A stretch of DNA of 64,000 bases from Clostridium_AI sp002297865 (GTDB lineage Bacteria; Bacillota; Clostridia; Lachnospirales; Lachnospiraceae). A program made the position numbers and the translations under genes. The notes beneath the pieces were generated by a model. That model had not been told where the DNA came from, did not search any database, and worked only from the letters and a program-made list of their open reading frames with translations. Each line of letters starts with the position of its first letter. Position 1 is the stretch's first letter. The stretch spans positions 1-64,000 of the forward strand of contig CALFNR010000126.1 of NCBI GenBank assembly GCA_937903005.1, read 5' to 3'. Positions 53,575-62,359 of this stretch are shown piece by piece.

Positions 53575-54597
53575 ATGAAAAAATTGAATTGTGCATTAGG
53601 AGGTGGAGTGTTTTTAGGAGGAGCTGCTTACCTTATAAGTAAGCACAAAAAGAAAAAACTAAGAAAAAAGTACAATCTGTTAGATGAAATTTCTGATAAA
53701 GATTTATTTGTTATACCTAAATTTGTATGCAATCCTACAGGTTTTATGATTATGAATAAGTTACAAACGGGAGGACAGGGAGAATACGTTCAAGGAGTCA
53801 AACGCACAGTTCGTCGGATAACTAGTTTTGATAATGAGAAAATAGAACTCTATATATATGAACCTGAAGATTCAGAAAAGGAAATGCTGCCTTGTCTTGT
53901 TTATTTCCATGGTGGAGCATATTTTATAGATTACTTACCAGGATATCATAGAATACTAGAAAATTATGCAAAGAATGTAAGGTGCAGAGTTGTTTCTGTG
54001 AGGTATAGGACGCTTGTTGATGTTACATATAAATCGAGTTTAAAAGACTGTTATCAAGGATTATTATGGGCTTACAACAATGCAGAGCAATTAAAGATTG
54101 ATAAGAAACACATAGCAATTGGTGGGGATAGCGCTGGTGGAACATATGCTGCTGCAGTTACGCATCTTGTAAGGGAGTGGAATGGACCTAAATTATGTTA
54201 TCAGATGTTAATTTATCCAGCGACAGATATGTCTGTGTCTTCAGAGTCAGCAAAAAGATTCGTAGATACACCTGGTTGGAATTCAACCTGTAGCCGTAGT
54301 ACATTTAAGTACATTATACCTACTTTAGATGATGAAACACGTCCGTATTTTAATTTAATTGAGCAGAAAAATTTTGAGGGATTGTGCGATGCTTATGTTG
54401 AGGTTGAAGAAAATGATTGCCTGCATGATGATGGAGAGAAATATGCATGGTTATTAAAAGAAAATGGTTATGATGTTTATTATAATGATATGAAGAATAC
54501 GTATCATGGATATGATCAAAACCAAGATCTTAAAGTATCAAAAGGTGTTATGAAATTAAGATATGAGTTACTAAGAAAAGCTTTTGCGGTAGAATAA
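53575..54597 (+). CDS. Alpha/beta hydrolase, hormone-sensitive-lipase family (esterase 1)
   Basis: 340 residues. A short glycine-rich hydrophobic N-terminus (about 5-22, GGGVFLGGAAYLISKHKKKK) could be a membrane anchor. The hydrolase core has the oxyanion-hole HGGAYF (about 113) and the nucleophile elbow GGDSAGGTYAA (about 181-191). Acid Asp (VEENDCLHDDG) and His (TYHGYDQ) are near the C-terminus. Family members cleave short-chain esters or lactones; substrate unknown. It is followed by a close relative, so the pair arose by tandem duplication. Start ATG 53575 after GAGGGGGT. Confidence 0.9.
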   Translation: MKKLNCALGGGVFLGGAAYLISKHKKKKLRKKYNLLDEISDKDLFVIPKFVCNPTGFMIMNKLQTGGQGEYVQGVKRTVRRITSFDNEKIELYIYEPEDSEKEMLPCLVYFHGGAYFIDYLPGYHRILENYAKNVRCRVVSVRYRTLVDVTYKSSLKDCYQGLLWAYNNAEQLKIDKKHIAIGGDSAGGTYAAAVTHLVREWNGPKLCYQMLIYPATDMSVSSESAKRFVDTPGWNSTCSRSTFKYIIPTLDDETRPYFNLIEQKNFEGLCDAYVEVEENDCLHDDGEKYAWLLKENGYDVYYNDMKNTYHGYDQNQDLKVSKGVMKLRYELLRKAFAVE

Positions 54598-54611
54598 GAA
54601 GGAGGAGTTTG

Positions 54612-55625
54612 ATGAAGAAAAGTATTGTGGGTATTGCAGCTCTTGCAGGAGGGGCTGCGCTTGTATGTAAGAATCGTAAGGACTATTATAAAAAATATAA
54701 TATACTTCCAGAGTACAGAACTATATTTAGGTTTACATTTAAAAAGTATATGATTAACAAGACGTGTATGGATTTTATGAATAAGGGGCTTGAGAATAAA
54801 ATAAGCTATCCTGCAGGTGTGACACTTTGTACAAGAACCATTCCGACGTATGATGGAACTAAGATACAGGTGCATATTATGGAACCGGAAAATGTAGCAG
54901 AAGACGAAGTACTGCCTTGTCTGGTATATTATCATGGTGGCGCTTATGTTATGGATCTTAGCGCCAGTTATTTTGATTTAGTGTCTAATTACGTGAAGCA
55001 GGCACGATGTAAAGTGGTTATGCCAAATTACAGAACACTATATAAAGCAACAGCTGATGCTTGTTTTGAAGATGCATATTCTACTTTGGTTTGGACATAT
55101 GAAAATGCTGATATACTACATATTGATAAAGAACGAATTGCAGTAGGTGGTGACAGTGCAGGAGGAGGACTCACAGCAGCGGTTACACATATGACAAGAG
55201 ATAGAAAAGGTCCTGAAGTGTGTTTCCAGATGATGATATATCCAGCAGTAGATGATTCTTTATCTACAGAGTCAATGAAAAAATATACAGATTCGCCGAT
55301 ATGGAACGCAAGAGCCAATAGAAAAATGTGGAATGAAGTGAAAAAGAGTTTATCTTCTGAGATGGAAAGATATGCATCGTCCCTTTCTAATGAGAACTTT
55401 ACCGGATTATGCAACGGTTACATAGAAGTCGAAGAATTCGACTGCCTTCATGATGAAGGAAAACTCTATGCTGAAAAATTGATGGAGAATGGATATGAAG
55501 TAGAACTGAATGATGTGAAAGGTACATTTCATGGTTATGACCAGAGTAATGGAAAGTTATTTGGAAAGCAAATCATAGAATTGCGTTCAGACAGATTAAG
55601 AAAGGCATTCTTAAAAGAGAATTAA
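54612..55625 (+). CDS. Alpha/beta hydrolase, hormone-sensitive-lipase family (esterase 2)
   Basis: 337 residues from ATG 54612, five bases after GGAGGAG; a TTG at 54609 is less likely. It has the same layout as its neighbour: hydrophobic N-terminus (IVGIAALAGGAALVCKNRK), HGGAYVMDL, GGDSAGGGLTAA, VEEFDCLHDEGK and FHGYDQS. The two proteins share motif spacing throughout, showing tandem duplication with divergence. They are 14 bases apart and should be cotranscribed. Function probably ester hydrolysis at or near the membrane. Confidence 0.9.
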   Translation: MKKSIVGIAALAGGAALVCKNRKDYYKKYNILPEYRTIFRFTFKKYMINKTCMDFMNKGLENKISYPAGVTLCTRTIPTYDGTKIQVHIMEPENVAEDEVLPCLVYYHGGAYVMDLSASYFDLVSNYVKQARCKVVMPNYRTLYKATADACFEDAYSTLVWTYENADILHIDKERIAVGGDSAGGGLTAAVTHMTRDRKGPEVCFQMMIYPAVDDSLSTESMKKYTDSPIWNARANRKMWNEVKKSLSSEMERYASSLSNENFTGLCNGYIEVEEFDCLHDEGKLYAEKLMENGYEVELNDVKGTFHGYDQSNGKLFGKQIIELRSDRLRKAFLKEN

Positions 55626-55690
55626 GTACAAGTTTAAGTATGGCAGGTTCATGAAATCACGATTAATTTAATGGTTTATTACTTAGAAGG

Positions 55691-55722
55691 CAGGATAAGT
55701 CACATATGCTTATCCTGTTTTT
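55691..55722 (+). terminator. Terminator after the tandem esterases
   Basis: CAGGATAAG (55691-55699) pairs perfectly with CTTATCCTG (55709-55717), nine-base loop, then five T residues. Confidence 0.85.
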
Positions 55723-55723
55723 C

Positions 55724-55925
55724 CCTTATAGGAAAGTCTTCTGCCAGTCCTTACCTATAAGGAAAAAAGCACCTAAAAAACAGAGGCTGGATGCACACGA
55801 ACGGGTAAGGAAGTTAGTCGCTAAAGAACAGCGACACCCGCTCGGCGTGGCAAAGTGCCTTCTTCCTCAAGATTGGGGGTAGGGGAGTTAAGAGTGTCGA
55901 AGACACTTTGTTCTATTAACTCTAT
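55724..55925 (+). other. GC-rich, fold-rich intergenic element (candidate structured RNA)
   Basis: This 200-base stretch has no coding frame and is much richer in G and C than its surroundings, especially 55785-55885. Perfect pairings seen are CCTTATAGG (55724-55732) with CCTATAAGG (55754-55762); CGGGT (55802-55806) with ACCCG (55836-55840), enclosing GTCGCT (55817-55822) with AGCGAC (55830-55835); GGCA (55849-55852) with TGCC (55856-55859); AGGAAG (55808-55813) with CTTCCT (55862-55867), which would cross the CGGGT helix as a pseudoknot; and GAGTTAA (55885-55891) with TTAACTC (55916-55922), enclosing AGTGTC/GACACT around a GAA loop. It could be a small RNA, a cis-element of mecA or a dispersed repeat. 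Confidence 0.4.
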
Positions 55926-55961
55926 GGACTTATTGATAATATTTCATACTTTAAAAAGTAT

Positions 55962-55990
55962 TTGAAATACACTAGAAAATAGGATACAAT
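55962..55990 (+). promoter_or_regulatory. Promoter of mecA
   Basis: TTGAAA (55962-55967), 17 bases, TACAAT (55985-55990). It lies downstream of the structured element, so the element is not part of this transcript's leader. The -10 overlaps a longer upstream reading-frame start at 55989, which is therefore rejected. Confidence 0.65.
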
Positions 55991-56027
55991 GATAAAGGAA
56001 TGGAACAGGAAGAAAGAGAGTGTAATA

Positions 56028-56729
56028 ATGGAATTTATTAGGATAGACGAGAATACAGTTCGTTGTATTGTAAATGAAGATGACATGAGAGAATATGACG
56101 TTGAGATAGATGATTTCCTTAAAAATAAAAGTAAAGTGCAAGAGTTTCTACATAATATTGTAGAAAGAGCGTCGGATGAAATCGGATATGAGCCCAAGGA
56201 TGGCTTGTTAGCGATGCAGATTATGATGTTGCCGAAAAATCGACTGGCTATTACATTTTCAGAAAAGATGGAAGAAGGTGGAGAGCTTGGCGACCTAATT
56301 CAACAGGTAGCTGGCGCAACGCTTGAAAAAGTAGCATCTTTAAAAGAATTATTTGAAGATGAAGAATCGAATGAGAAAAGTGAGCCACAAAAAACAGGCA
56401 AAAAGAAAAAGGCACAAACCGTTTCCATGCGAATATTTGAATTTGATTCGATGAACGAATTTGAAGAATTCACAGCTGTTATTTCGAACAAGCTAAATGT
56501 GAAAAGCAGTTTATTTAAGGATGAACAAAGTAAGCGGTTTTATGTTATTCTTGAGAAGGGAAGGCTTTCAAAAGTTAATTTTAGTTTTGTGTGCCAGACA
56601 GCTACTGAATATGGAAAATTCATTTCGGATAAAGAAGATAGAAAAGCGTATATAGAAGAACATTTTGCTTGTATAATAGCAGCGAAGGCTATTAAAATTA
56701 TCAAGAAATTAAGTGAGGTTGATTCTTAA
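56028..56729 (+). CDS. mecA: Adaptor protein MecA (ClpC adaptor type)
   Basis: 233 residues from ATG 56028. The N-terminal MEFIRIDENTVRCIVNEDDM is the MecA family start and binds target proteins; a charged linker (about 100-130, ending KTGKKKKAQ) leads to the C-terminal domain (MRIFEFDSMNEFEEFTAVIS, about 136-155) that docks on ClpC. In Bacillus it delivers ComK and other proteins to ClpCP. It is unrelated to the methicillin-resistance gene of the same name. The promoter is directly upstream and the terminator overlaps its end. Confidence 0.92.
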   Translation: MEFIRIDENTVRCIVNEDDMREYDVEIDDFLKNKSKVQEFLHNIVERASDEIGYEPKDGLLAMQIMMLPKNRLAITFSEKMEEGGELGDLIQQVAGATLEKVASLKELFEDEESNEKSEPQKTGKKKKAQTVSMRIFEFDSMNEFEEFTAVISNKLNVKSSLFKDEQSKRFYVILEKGRLSKVNFSFVCQTATEYGKFISDKEDRKAYIEEHFACIIAAKAIKIIKKLSEVDS

Positions 56730-56754
56730 TATAAGGAAGTCAACCTTATTTTTT
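56711..56754 (+). terminator. Terminator overlapping the end of mecA
   Basis: Bases 56711-56722 pair with 56740-56751 (core AGGTTGA/TCAACCT, with a few G-T pairs), and a run of six T residues ends the structure. The left arm lies inside the last mecA codons. Confidence 0.75.
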
Positions 56755-56823
56755 CACAAAATTTTCTAGTATTATTCACATTTGAAAAATAATAGGTAGT
56801 AAACTATTGAGGAGGAAATATAA

Positions 56824-57546
56824 ATGGAGAATAATTTGTGGAGTGTGAACAAAAAGAACATCGAGAATGATATTAAGGTAGTGCTGGATTTATTATCAAA
56901 AAAGTACAAGTTGGAAGAATTGGAATGTAGTGAGTTTAAAAAGCTGAAAATACAGAATATGGACTACACAGTTAGGTGTTTTAAAATAGATGGGGTAGGA
57001 CATTTGACAATTATGGATTCAAGAGAATCCCAGGGATTGCAGATGGTTTCAATTGTAGTAGCGTCATACTTTAAAAATCTACCTCTACTGTCGTCTGATT
57101 TTATGTACATAAAAGAAAAGAGGAATTTTTTAGTGGAAATTTATGATCTTGTTCCAGAACGAGACGAAGTATATATTGAATTTATTCGAAAATTTCAACA
57201 GATGAAAGAAGCGTTGGATTTACCGGATATGAAACTGAAAGAAAACTGGTATGACGCTATTCGACCTGTTTGTACGGCAAAAATAGCTACACCGGAAGAA
57301 GATAATGCAATTTTGGCTTTTATTAACGATACCTTTAGATTGTTTATAGAGATGGAACAAAGTGTTCATGAGCTTGACAAAGAAGAACGTCAATGTAAGT
57401 GGAACATAACGCAAGATTATACGGATAAATTAATCAATAGTGGTAGTTCTTCGGCTAATATATTTAAGGCAGTATTAGGACCTGATAAAACAAAGGAATT
57501 CTTTGACAATATTTTCTTTGGATTAAAATTTAACATCCCATCATGA
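56824..57546 (+). CDS. Uncharacterised protein (240 residues)
   Basis: A soluble, mixed alpha/beta protein with no signal peptide or membrane segment and no motif that I recognise. The N-terminal part (about 1-75) is charged; a region around 75-110 (LQMVSIVVASYFKNLPLLSSDF) is more hydrophobic; the C-terminal part is helical. It has a strong GAGGAGG site before the ATG. It lies between mecA and a FliB-like gene, but with only weak linkage to either. Real gene status is likely from length, ribosome site and codon use; function is not proposed. Confidence 0.75.
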   Translation: MENNLWSVNKKNIENDIKVVLDLLSKKYKLEELECSEFKKLKIQNMDYTVRCFKIDGVGHLTIMDSRESQGLQMVSIVVASYFKNLPLLSSDFMYIKEKRNFLVEIYDLVPERDEVYIEFIRKFQQMKEALDLPDMKLKENWYDAIRPVCTAKIATPEEDNAILAFINDTFRLFIEMEQSVHELDKEERQCKWNITQDYTDKLINSGSSSANIFKAVLGPDKTKEFFDNIFFGLKFNIPS

Positions 57547-57593
57547 TATAATATTTCGTTTTGAAAGTACTAGAACACAATTGAGGAGAAGAC

Positions 57594-58718
57594 ATGAGAG
57601 ATAAAGTGAAACTGGATTTTTATGATGCATTTCAATGTATTGCACACCAGTGTTCCATTACCTGTTGTCAGGAATGGAAGATAGAAGTAGATGACAATAC
57701 TTATAAAAAGTGGAATTCGTTAAGCCTCCAGAAAGCTGGGGAAAAAAACTTGAGTGAATACGTTGAGACTAAGGATGATAGCAGAGTTATATGTTTAAAT
57801 TCTGAAAATAAATGTCCCTTTTTAAATAAGGAAAAATTATGTAAGCTGGTACTAGAGCTAGGGGACGAAACCCTTTCTAATACATGTAAGACATTTCCAA
57901 GAGAAATTCATGAATTCGATAACCGAGTAGAATATTCGTTAGTATCCTGTTGCCCTGAAGTGATAGATATGCTAAACAGACAAGAAAAATTAACATTTGA
58001 CATGAACATAGAGTTTCGTTGTCAGGATACGTTATTTCAGATTAGACAATTACTGATTTCCATTATACAAAAACAGGAGTATTCGCTGTCGGAATCCCTT
58101 ATGATAGGGTATTATATTCTACAGGAACTAATCGAAGGAAGAAGTTTAAACTGGGAACGTTATCGGGATGACGTAACAGTAAAAGCACGATTGAACGCTA
58201 TCAATCAAATGGAATTTTCAATGATAAATACGTTTTATGAGCGAAACGAATTATTTCTTGATTTAGCTGAGAATTATAGAGTGGAAAAGCTTTACGTTTC
58301 GTATTTGAACGATATAGCTCATCTGGCAGAAAAATTCGAAGACCATATGGATGAAGAGGAACTAGCGTCAGAGCTAAAGGAATTTATGTCCCAGTTACAG
58401 CAATATGAACAGCTGTTTCGAAACTATCTTGCGGCAGAGTTATTTACGAATAGCTTGATACCAGATTCTGATTTTGAAAGTATGGTTATGATGTATCAGT
58501 GGATTACTATGGAATACGTAACAATTAGACATGCGCTTTACTTAAAATGGAAAACAGATGGAAAACCAGAACTTCAATATTCTACAGTTCGTGATTATAT
58601 TGTAATTATTTCAAGAATGACAGGTTATGATCAGGAAGACATTGAGGAGTATTTTGAAAACTGCTTTGAGTCTGTTATCTGGGAATGGGGATATCTTGCT
58701 TTACTAACTGGAAATTGA
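57594..58718 (+). CDS. FliB-like cysteine-rich protein (flagellin lysine-N-methylase family)
   Basis: 374 residues. The N-terminal third has cysteine motifs that suggest a metal or iron-sulfur site: FQCIAHQCSITCCQEW (about 13-28), NKCPFLNKEKLCKL (about 76-89), SNTCKTFPRE (about 99-108) and SCCPEV. These match the family called flagellin lysine-N-methylase (FliB) and the related YkgJ-type CxxxCxxC proteins. The rest is helical. No flagellar gene is in the window, so flagellin methylation is a family label rather than a demonstrated role. Start ATG 57594 after TTGAGGAG. Confidence 0.8.
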   Translation: MRDKVKLDFYDAFQCIAHQCSITCCQEWKIEVDDNTYKKWNSLSLQKAGEKNLSEYVETKDDSRVICLNSENKCPFLNKEKLCKLVLELGDETLSNTCKTFPREIHEFDNRVEYSLVSCCPEVIDMLNRQEKLTFDMNIEFRCQDTLFQIRQLLISIIQKQEYSLSESLMIGYYILQELIEGRSLNWERYRDDVTVKARLNAINQMEFSMINTFYERNELFLDLAENYRVEKLYVSYLNDIAHLAEKFEDHMDEEELASELKEFMSQLQQYEQLFRNYLAAELFTNSLIPDSDFESMVMMYQWITMEYVTIRHALYLKWKTDGKPELQYSTVRDYIVIISRMTGYDQEDIEEYFENCFESVIWEWGYLALLTGN

Positions 58719-58878
58719 AGGAAAAGTAAGAGCGATTGATAATTAAGTCGGAGAGTCTAATGAAGAAGATTGATACGAGAATGCTGATTGTGGAATAAGC
58801 ATAGAAATAGGTAAAAGAAAATAATGTAAACATCAAACAAATAACGCCATGGTAAATTATAGAATATGTGAAAATTCA

Positions 58879-58907
58879 TAGACAGTTTTGAAAAGAATGT
58901 CTATAAT
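58879..58907 (+). promoter_or_regulatory. Promoter of the cellulose-type operon
   Basis: TAGACA (58879-58884), 17 bases, TATAAT (58902-58907): eleven of twelve consensus positions. The predicted transcript starts near 58914, so the GTG at 58945, which has AGGAGG at 58933-58938, is the start and the longer frame from 58888 is rejected. Confidence 0.7.
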
Positions 58908-58944
58908 TGTCGACGAACAAAGCTATAATTCTAGGAGGAAGAAA

Positions 58945-61287
58945 GTGAAAATAAGTAAACCTAAATTACTAGTTACGTTGACAATGGTTACCACATTAAT
59001 CTATTTGCTGTGGCGTTCTTTTTTTACGCTTCCATTGAAACATGGAAGAATTGCAATGTTACTGGGAATCATACTATTACTGTCCGAAATATTTGGAATG
59101 TTTGAGCAGATGATACATTTTAAAAATATGACAGTACTTAGTTATCCAAAGAAACCAGACGTTACGGGGATGGACTATCCAACGGTGGATGTCTTTATCG
59201 CTACATACAATGAACCCGTTGAATTACTATTTAAAACTGTAAATGCTTGTACCAATATGGTATATCCAGAAATGGAAAAAGTGCAGATTTATCTGTGTGA
59301 CGATGGAGAACGAAAAGAAGTAAAAAGACTGGCAAAAAAATTCAAAGTGAATTACCTTGCTAGGGAGGAACATTCTGGAGCAAAAGCAGGAAATTTGAAT
59401 CATGCTTTAGCACATTCAAAAGGAGAGCTGATTGTTACCTTTGATGCAGATATGATTCCAAGAAGCAATTTTCTTATGGAATGTGTTCCATACTTTATGC
59501 ATGACTTACAGCGTGCGAAGCTGTTAGAGCAAAAGGATGGAAAGGAAGCAAGAAGAAACCGAAAAGGGAAATTTGGATTTGTGCAGACGCCTCAGAGTTT
59601 CTATAACCTTGATCTGTTTCAATATAATTTGTATTCGGAAGAGAATATTCCCAATGAACAAGATTATTTTTATCGAGACATTCAGTTGGCGAAGAACCGT
59701 ACCAATTCCGTAATATATGGCGGATCAAATACAGTTCTTTCAAGAGAGGCACTAGAAGAAATCGGTGGTTTTGTAACCAATGTGATAACAGAGGATTTTG
59801 CTACGGGTATGTTAATTCAGTCAAAAGGGTATAAATGTTTGGCTATTGACAAGGTTCTTGCGTCGGGTCTGTCACCAGAGGATATGGAGAGTCTGGTAAA
59901 ACAGCGTCGCAGATGGGCCAGAGGATGCATTCAGACAGGACGGAAATGGAGTATTGTAAGAAGAGAAGGATTATCTGTGCAGCAGAAGATATCCTATCTA
60001 GTATCCATTGCATATTGGTATGATAGCATCAAGCGTTTCATCTACATGCTTGCACCGATTATGTACTCCGTATTTGGGATCACAGTATTCAAAGCGAGTC
60101 CGTTAGAATTACTTGTATTTTGGCTTCCGATGTACTGGATTAACAGTGTTACCATTAAATATTTGTCTGGTAATATCAGAACATTGCAATGGACCAATAT
60201 ATACGAAACCATTATGTTTCCATTGCTTTTAAAAGACGTGTTTCTTGAAATTATGGGAATTTCCCAAACTACGTTTTCCGTTACCAGAAAAGGAAATGCA
60301 AAAGAAGACAAGGGATACCAGTTTAAAGTGGCAATTCCCCATATTATTTTGACATCTTTAACTGTAATTGGTGCAGCTCGAACCATTTATGTTATTTTTG
60401 CAACTGGAAATGTAGGAATTTCATTTTTATTATTTTGGCTGGTTGTTAACTTGTATCACTTAATAATGGCACTTTTCTTTTTGCTAGGAAGAAAATCCTT
60501 TCGAAAGGCAGAGAGATTTCACATTTGTGTGGATTGTACCATTTACGCTGAACATGAACTGATTCAGGTAAAAACACATGATATTTCGGAAGGTGGTTTT
60601 TCCATTATTTTGGATGCTCCTCATTTCATAGAGCCAGAAAATGAAATAAAGATTGTACTGTCTGAACAAGGATACAGAGCTGTTGTCTATGGAAAAATTG
60701 TTCAGGTTATGAGATGTGAGAGTGGATGGAAGTATGCATTTCGAATTATAAAAACGGAAGAACAAGACTACAAACAGCTTCTTCATATATTGTATGACAG
60801 AGTTCCTCCATTAACGAAGAAAGTTAGAGAAAATATTGGATTTTACGATAACATTAAGACCAATATATTGAAACGAACGATTCAGCATAACTCTCATTTT
60901 AATCGAAAGCTGCCTCGTGTCATGATGAGCCAGGAGACAAAAGATGAATATGGTGAGCGTGTAATCGTACAAAGTTTTGATTACTGGTATGTATCTTTGG
61001 CAGTGGATTCCTGGCGTGAAGTAAAGCGTATGAGAACAGTGCTGTTAGGAAATGAAGTGGAATTATTATTAGAGTACGGACGAGAATTGCCTTATGGGAG
61101 GGAGAATACGGTCTCTTGGAAAGTTTTATTGTATAAAATTGTGAACTGGCAAGAAGTTATGGAAAATCCGAGGACAATGCATATTCTGTTGGAACTGGAT
61201 CAGATGTATCAGGAAGCTACAAGAATAACAAAAGAGAAAGGTAAAGCTCAAGGCACAGTTGAATTTGATGAATTGGCTTTATTATAG
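58945..61287 (+). CDS. Cellulose synthase-type glycosyltransferase with PilZ domain (BcsA/CcsA-like)
   Basis: 780 residues. Two N-terminal membrane segments, then a GT2 domain with the processive D,D,D,QxxRW pattern: Asp82 (VDVFIATYNEP), Asp167-x-Asp169 (TFDADMIP), Asp284 (TEDFATG) and Gln320-Arg-Arg-Arg-Trp324. Several membrane segments follow (about 355-510). The cytoplasmic PilZ domain has Arg520-x3-Arg524 and Asp546-Ile-Ser-Glu-Gly-Gly551, the two c-di-GMP-binding motifs. It makes and exports a beta-glucan, probably cellulose, when c-di-GMP rises. A region of about 150 residues after PilZ is of unclear function. Genes for a secreted protein and for acylation follow, as in the Clostridioides ccs operon. 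Confidence 0.92.
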   Translation: MKISKPKLLVTLTMVTTLIYLLWRSFFTLPLKHGRIAMLLGIILLLSEIFGMFEQMIHFKNMTVLSYPKKPDVTGMDYPTVDVFIATYNEPVELLFKTVNACTNMVYPEMEKVQIYLCDDGERKEVKRLAKKFKVNYLAREEHSGAKAGNLNHALAHSKGELIVTFDADMIPRSNFLMECVPYFMHDLQRAKLLEQKDGKEARRNRKGKFGFVQTPQSFYNLDLFQYNLYSEENIPNEQDYFYRDIQLAKNRTNSVIYGGSNTVLSREALEEIGGFVTNVITEDFATGMLIQSKGYKCLAIDKVLASGLSPEDMESLVKQRRRWARGCIQTGRKWSIVRREGLSVQQKISYLVSIAYWYDSIKRFIYMLAPIMYSVFGITVFKASPLELLVFWLPMYWINSVTIKYLSGNIRTLQWTNIYETIMFPLLLKDVFLEIMGISQTTFSVTRKGNAKEDKGYQFKVAIPHIILTSLTVIGAARTIYVIFATGNVGISFLLFWLVVNLYHLIMALFFLLGRKSFRKAERFHICVDCTIYAEHELIQVKTHDISEGGFSIILDAPHFIEPENEIKIVLSEQGYRAVVYGKIVQVMRCESGWKYAFRIIKTEEQDYKQLLHILYDRVPPLTKKVRENIGFYDNIKTNILKRTIQHNSHFNRKLPRVMMSQETKDEYGERVIVQSFDYWYVSLAVDSWREVKRMRTVLLGNEVELLLEYGRELPYGRENTVSWKVLLYKIVNWQEVMENPRTMHILLELDQMYQEATRITKEKGKAQGTVEFDELALL

Positions 61288-61298
61288 GGGATTGTAAC

Positions 61299-62351
61299 AT
61301 GAAGAAAGAAGTAAAAATGCTAGTAGTGACTTTCGTGACTGGATTGGTTCTCTTTTTAAACTGCGGTGACAGTGTTCTTGCCCAGGCAGGGAAAACAAAA
61401 GAAATTCCAATCAAGTCCCTAAAGTATCACAACAATGGGGGAACAGTACAGTTTAAGCGTTCAAAACAGAATGGAGTATGGGCAGAGTTTGACACGGCAG
61501 GGGAGAAGAAGGGATATTACACAACCTATATTTATGCAGAACAGAAAGAAGTCATAGGCAACGATTCTGTTATTTCCTTTCATATGAAAACAAAGCAGGA
61601 AGTTCGCATGAATGTTGATGTTGTGTTATCACCGGAATATCATACGTATACCACGGAAGAAGGAAGTAAAGTATTCTTAAAGAGTGACGGTAGTAATCAA
61701 TTTGAAGTTCGCTTCATTGAATATGGAGCATTTGAAGTGCCAGGGAATTTTTCTGGAAATGTTTATTTTCCTATCGCTTCCGAAAAAAAATTCCTAGACA
61801 CGTATGGAATTGGTTTTAGTGTCGTTTTAAGCCAAGAGCAACGAGTTGAATTTTTCATGGATAAGATATACATTTCCAGTGGAACTACCTGTTTGGATGA
61901 TGTTCTTTATACGGAGTTTGAGGTAAAGGGTGAGAAATATCCAGAGATTCCTATGTATGGAGAGTATTATTACTCTTACAAAGTGAAATTTCCTGATGGA
62001 AAGAGAAAAAAATATCAGGTTACCTATAAACTGGAAAAACCAGTTGAGGGGGTTACAGTTGATTCTATTGGAAGACTATCTGTTAAGAGTGGAACAGAAC
62101 CGCAGAGCATATCCATTTTGATGCAGATAAATAAAAAGCTACAGTATCAATACGAGGTAGAGTTAACAGAATCGTGGCTTGCTAAAGTGGAAAATGTGGA
62201 TGTAAGCAGCTTTGTAGTGCCAAAAGTAGAAGAAGTGAAGCCAGTAGACTCTGAAATTGAGATACCGTATACGTTTCTTCGAATAATAGGATTCATTTTG
62301 AGTGTATCATTTAGTATTTTTTATGTCTTAAAAATAAGAAGGAAAGGGTAG
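61299..62351 (+). CDS. Secreted/membrane-anchored protein of the cellulose operon (CcsB-like position)
   Basis: 350 residues with a signal peptide (about 7-29, ending SVLAQA), a beta-rich extracellular part and a C-terminal membrane helix (about 324-343) followed by KIRRKG, so it is anchored outside the cell. The middle resembles a carbohydrate-binding or jelly-roll fold (VISFHMKTKQEVRMNVDVVL; GIGFSVVLSQEQRVEFFMDKIYIS), a judgement by eye. It sits between the synthase and the acyltransferase, where the ccs operon of Clostridioides has the BcsB-like ccsB. By position and topology it may guide the nascent chain, but clear BcsB homology is not visible. Confidence 0.7.
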   Translation: MKKEVKMLVVTFVTGLVLFLNCGDSVLAQAGKTKEIPIKSLKYHNNGGTVQFKRSKQNGVWAEFDTAGEKKGYYTTYIYAEQKEVIGNDSVISFHMKTKQEVRMNVDVVLSPEYHTYTTEEGSKVFLKSDGSNQFEVRFIEYGAFEVPGNFSGNVYFPIASEKKFLDTYGIGFSVVLSQEQRVEFFMDKIYISSGTTCLDDVLYTEFEVKGEKYPEIPMYGEYYYSYKVKFPDGKRKKYQVTYKLEKPVEGVTVDSIGRLSVKSGTEPQSISILMQINKKLQYQYEVELTESWLAKVENVDVSSFVVPKVEEVKPVDSEIEIPYTFLRIIGFILSVSFSIFYVLKIRRKG

Positions 62352-62359
62352 CAGAACCA

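Noticed and set aside
55989..56027. Upstream start for mecA
   Set aside because: It overlaps the -10 hexamer, so it would not be transcribed; the family start MEFIRIDE is at 56028.
56028..56729. mecA as an antibiotic-resistance gene
   Set aside because: The protein is the ClpC adaptor MecA, not the penicillin-binding protein of the same name.
58719..58878. Short reading frames between the FliB-like gene and the cellulose operon
   Set aside because: None exceeds a dozen codons with a good ribosome site; no motif, hairpin or repeat was found there.
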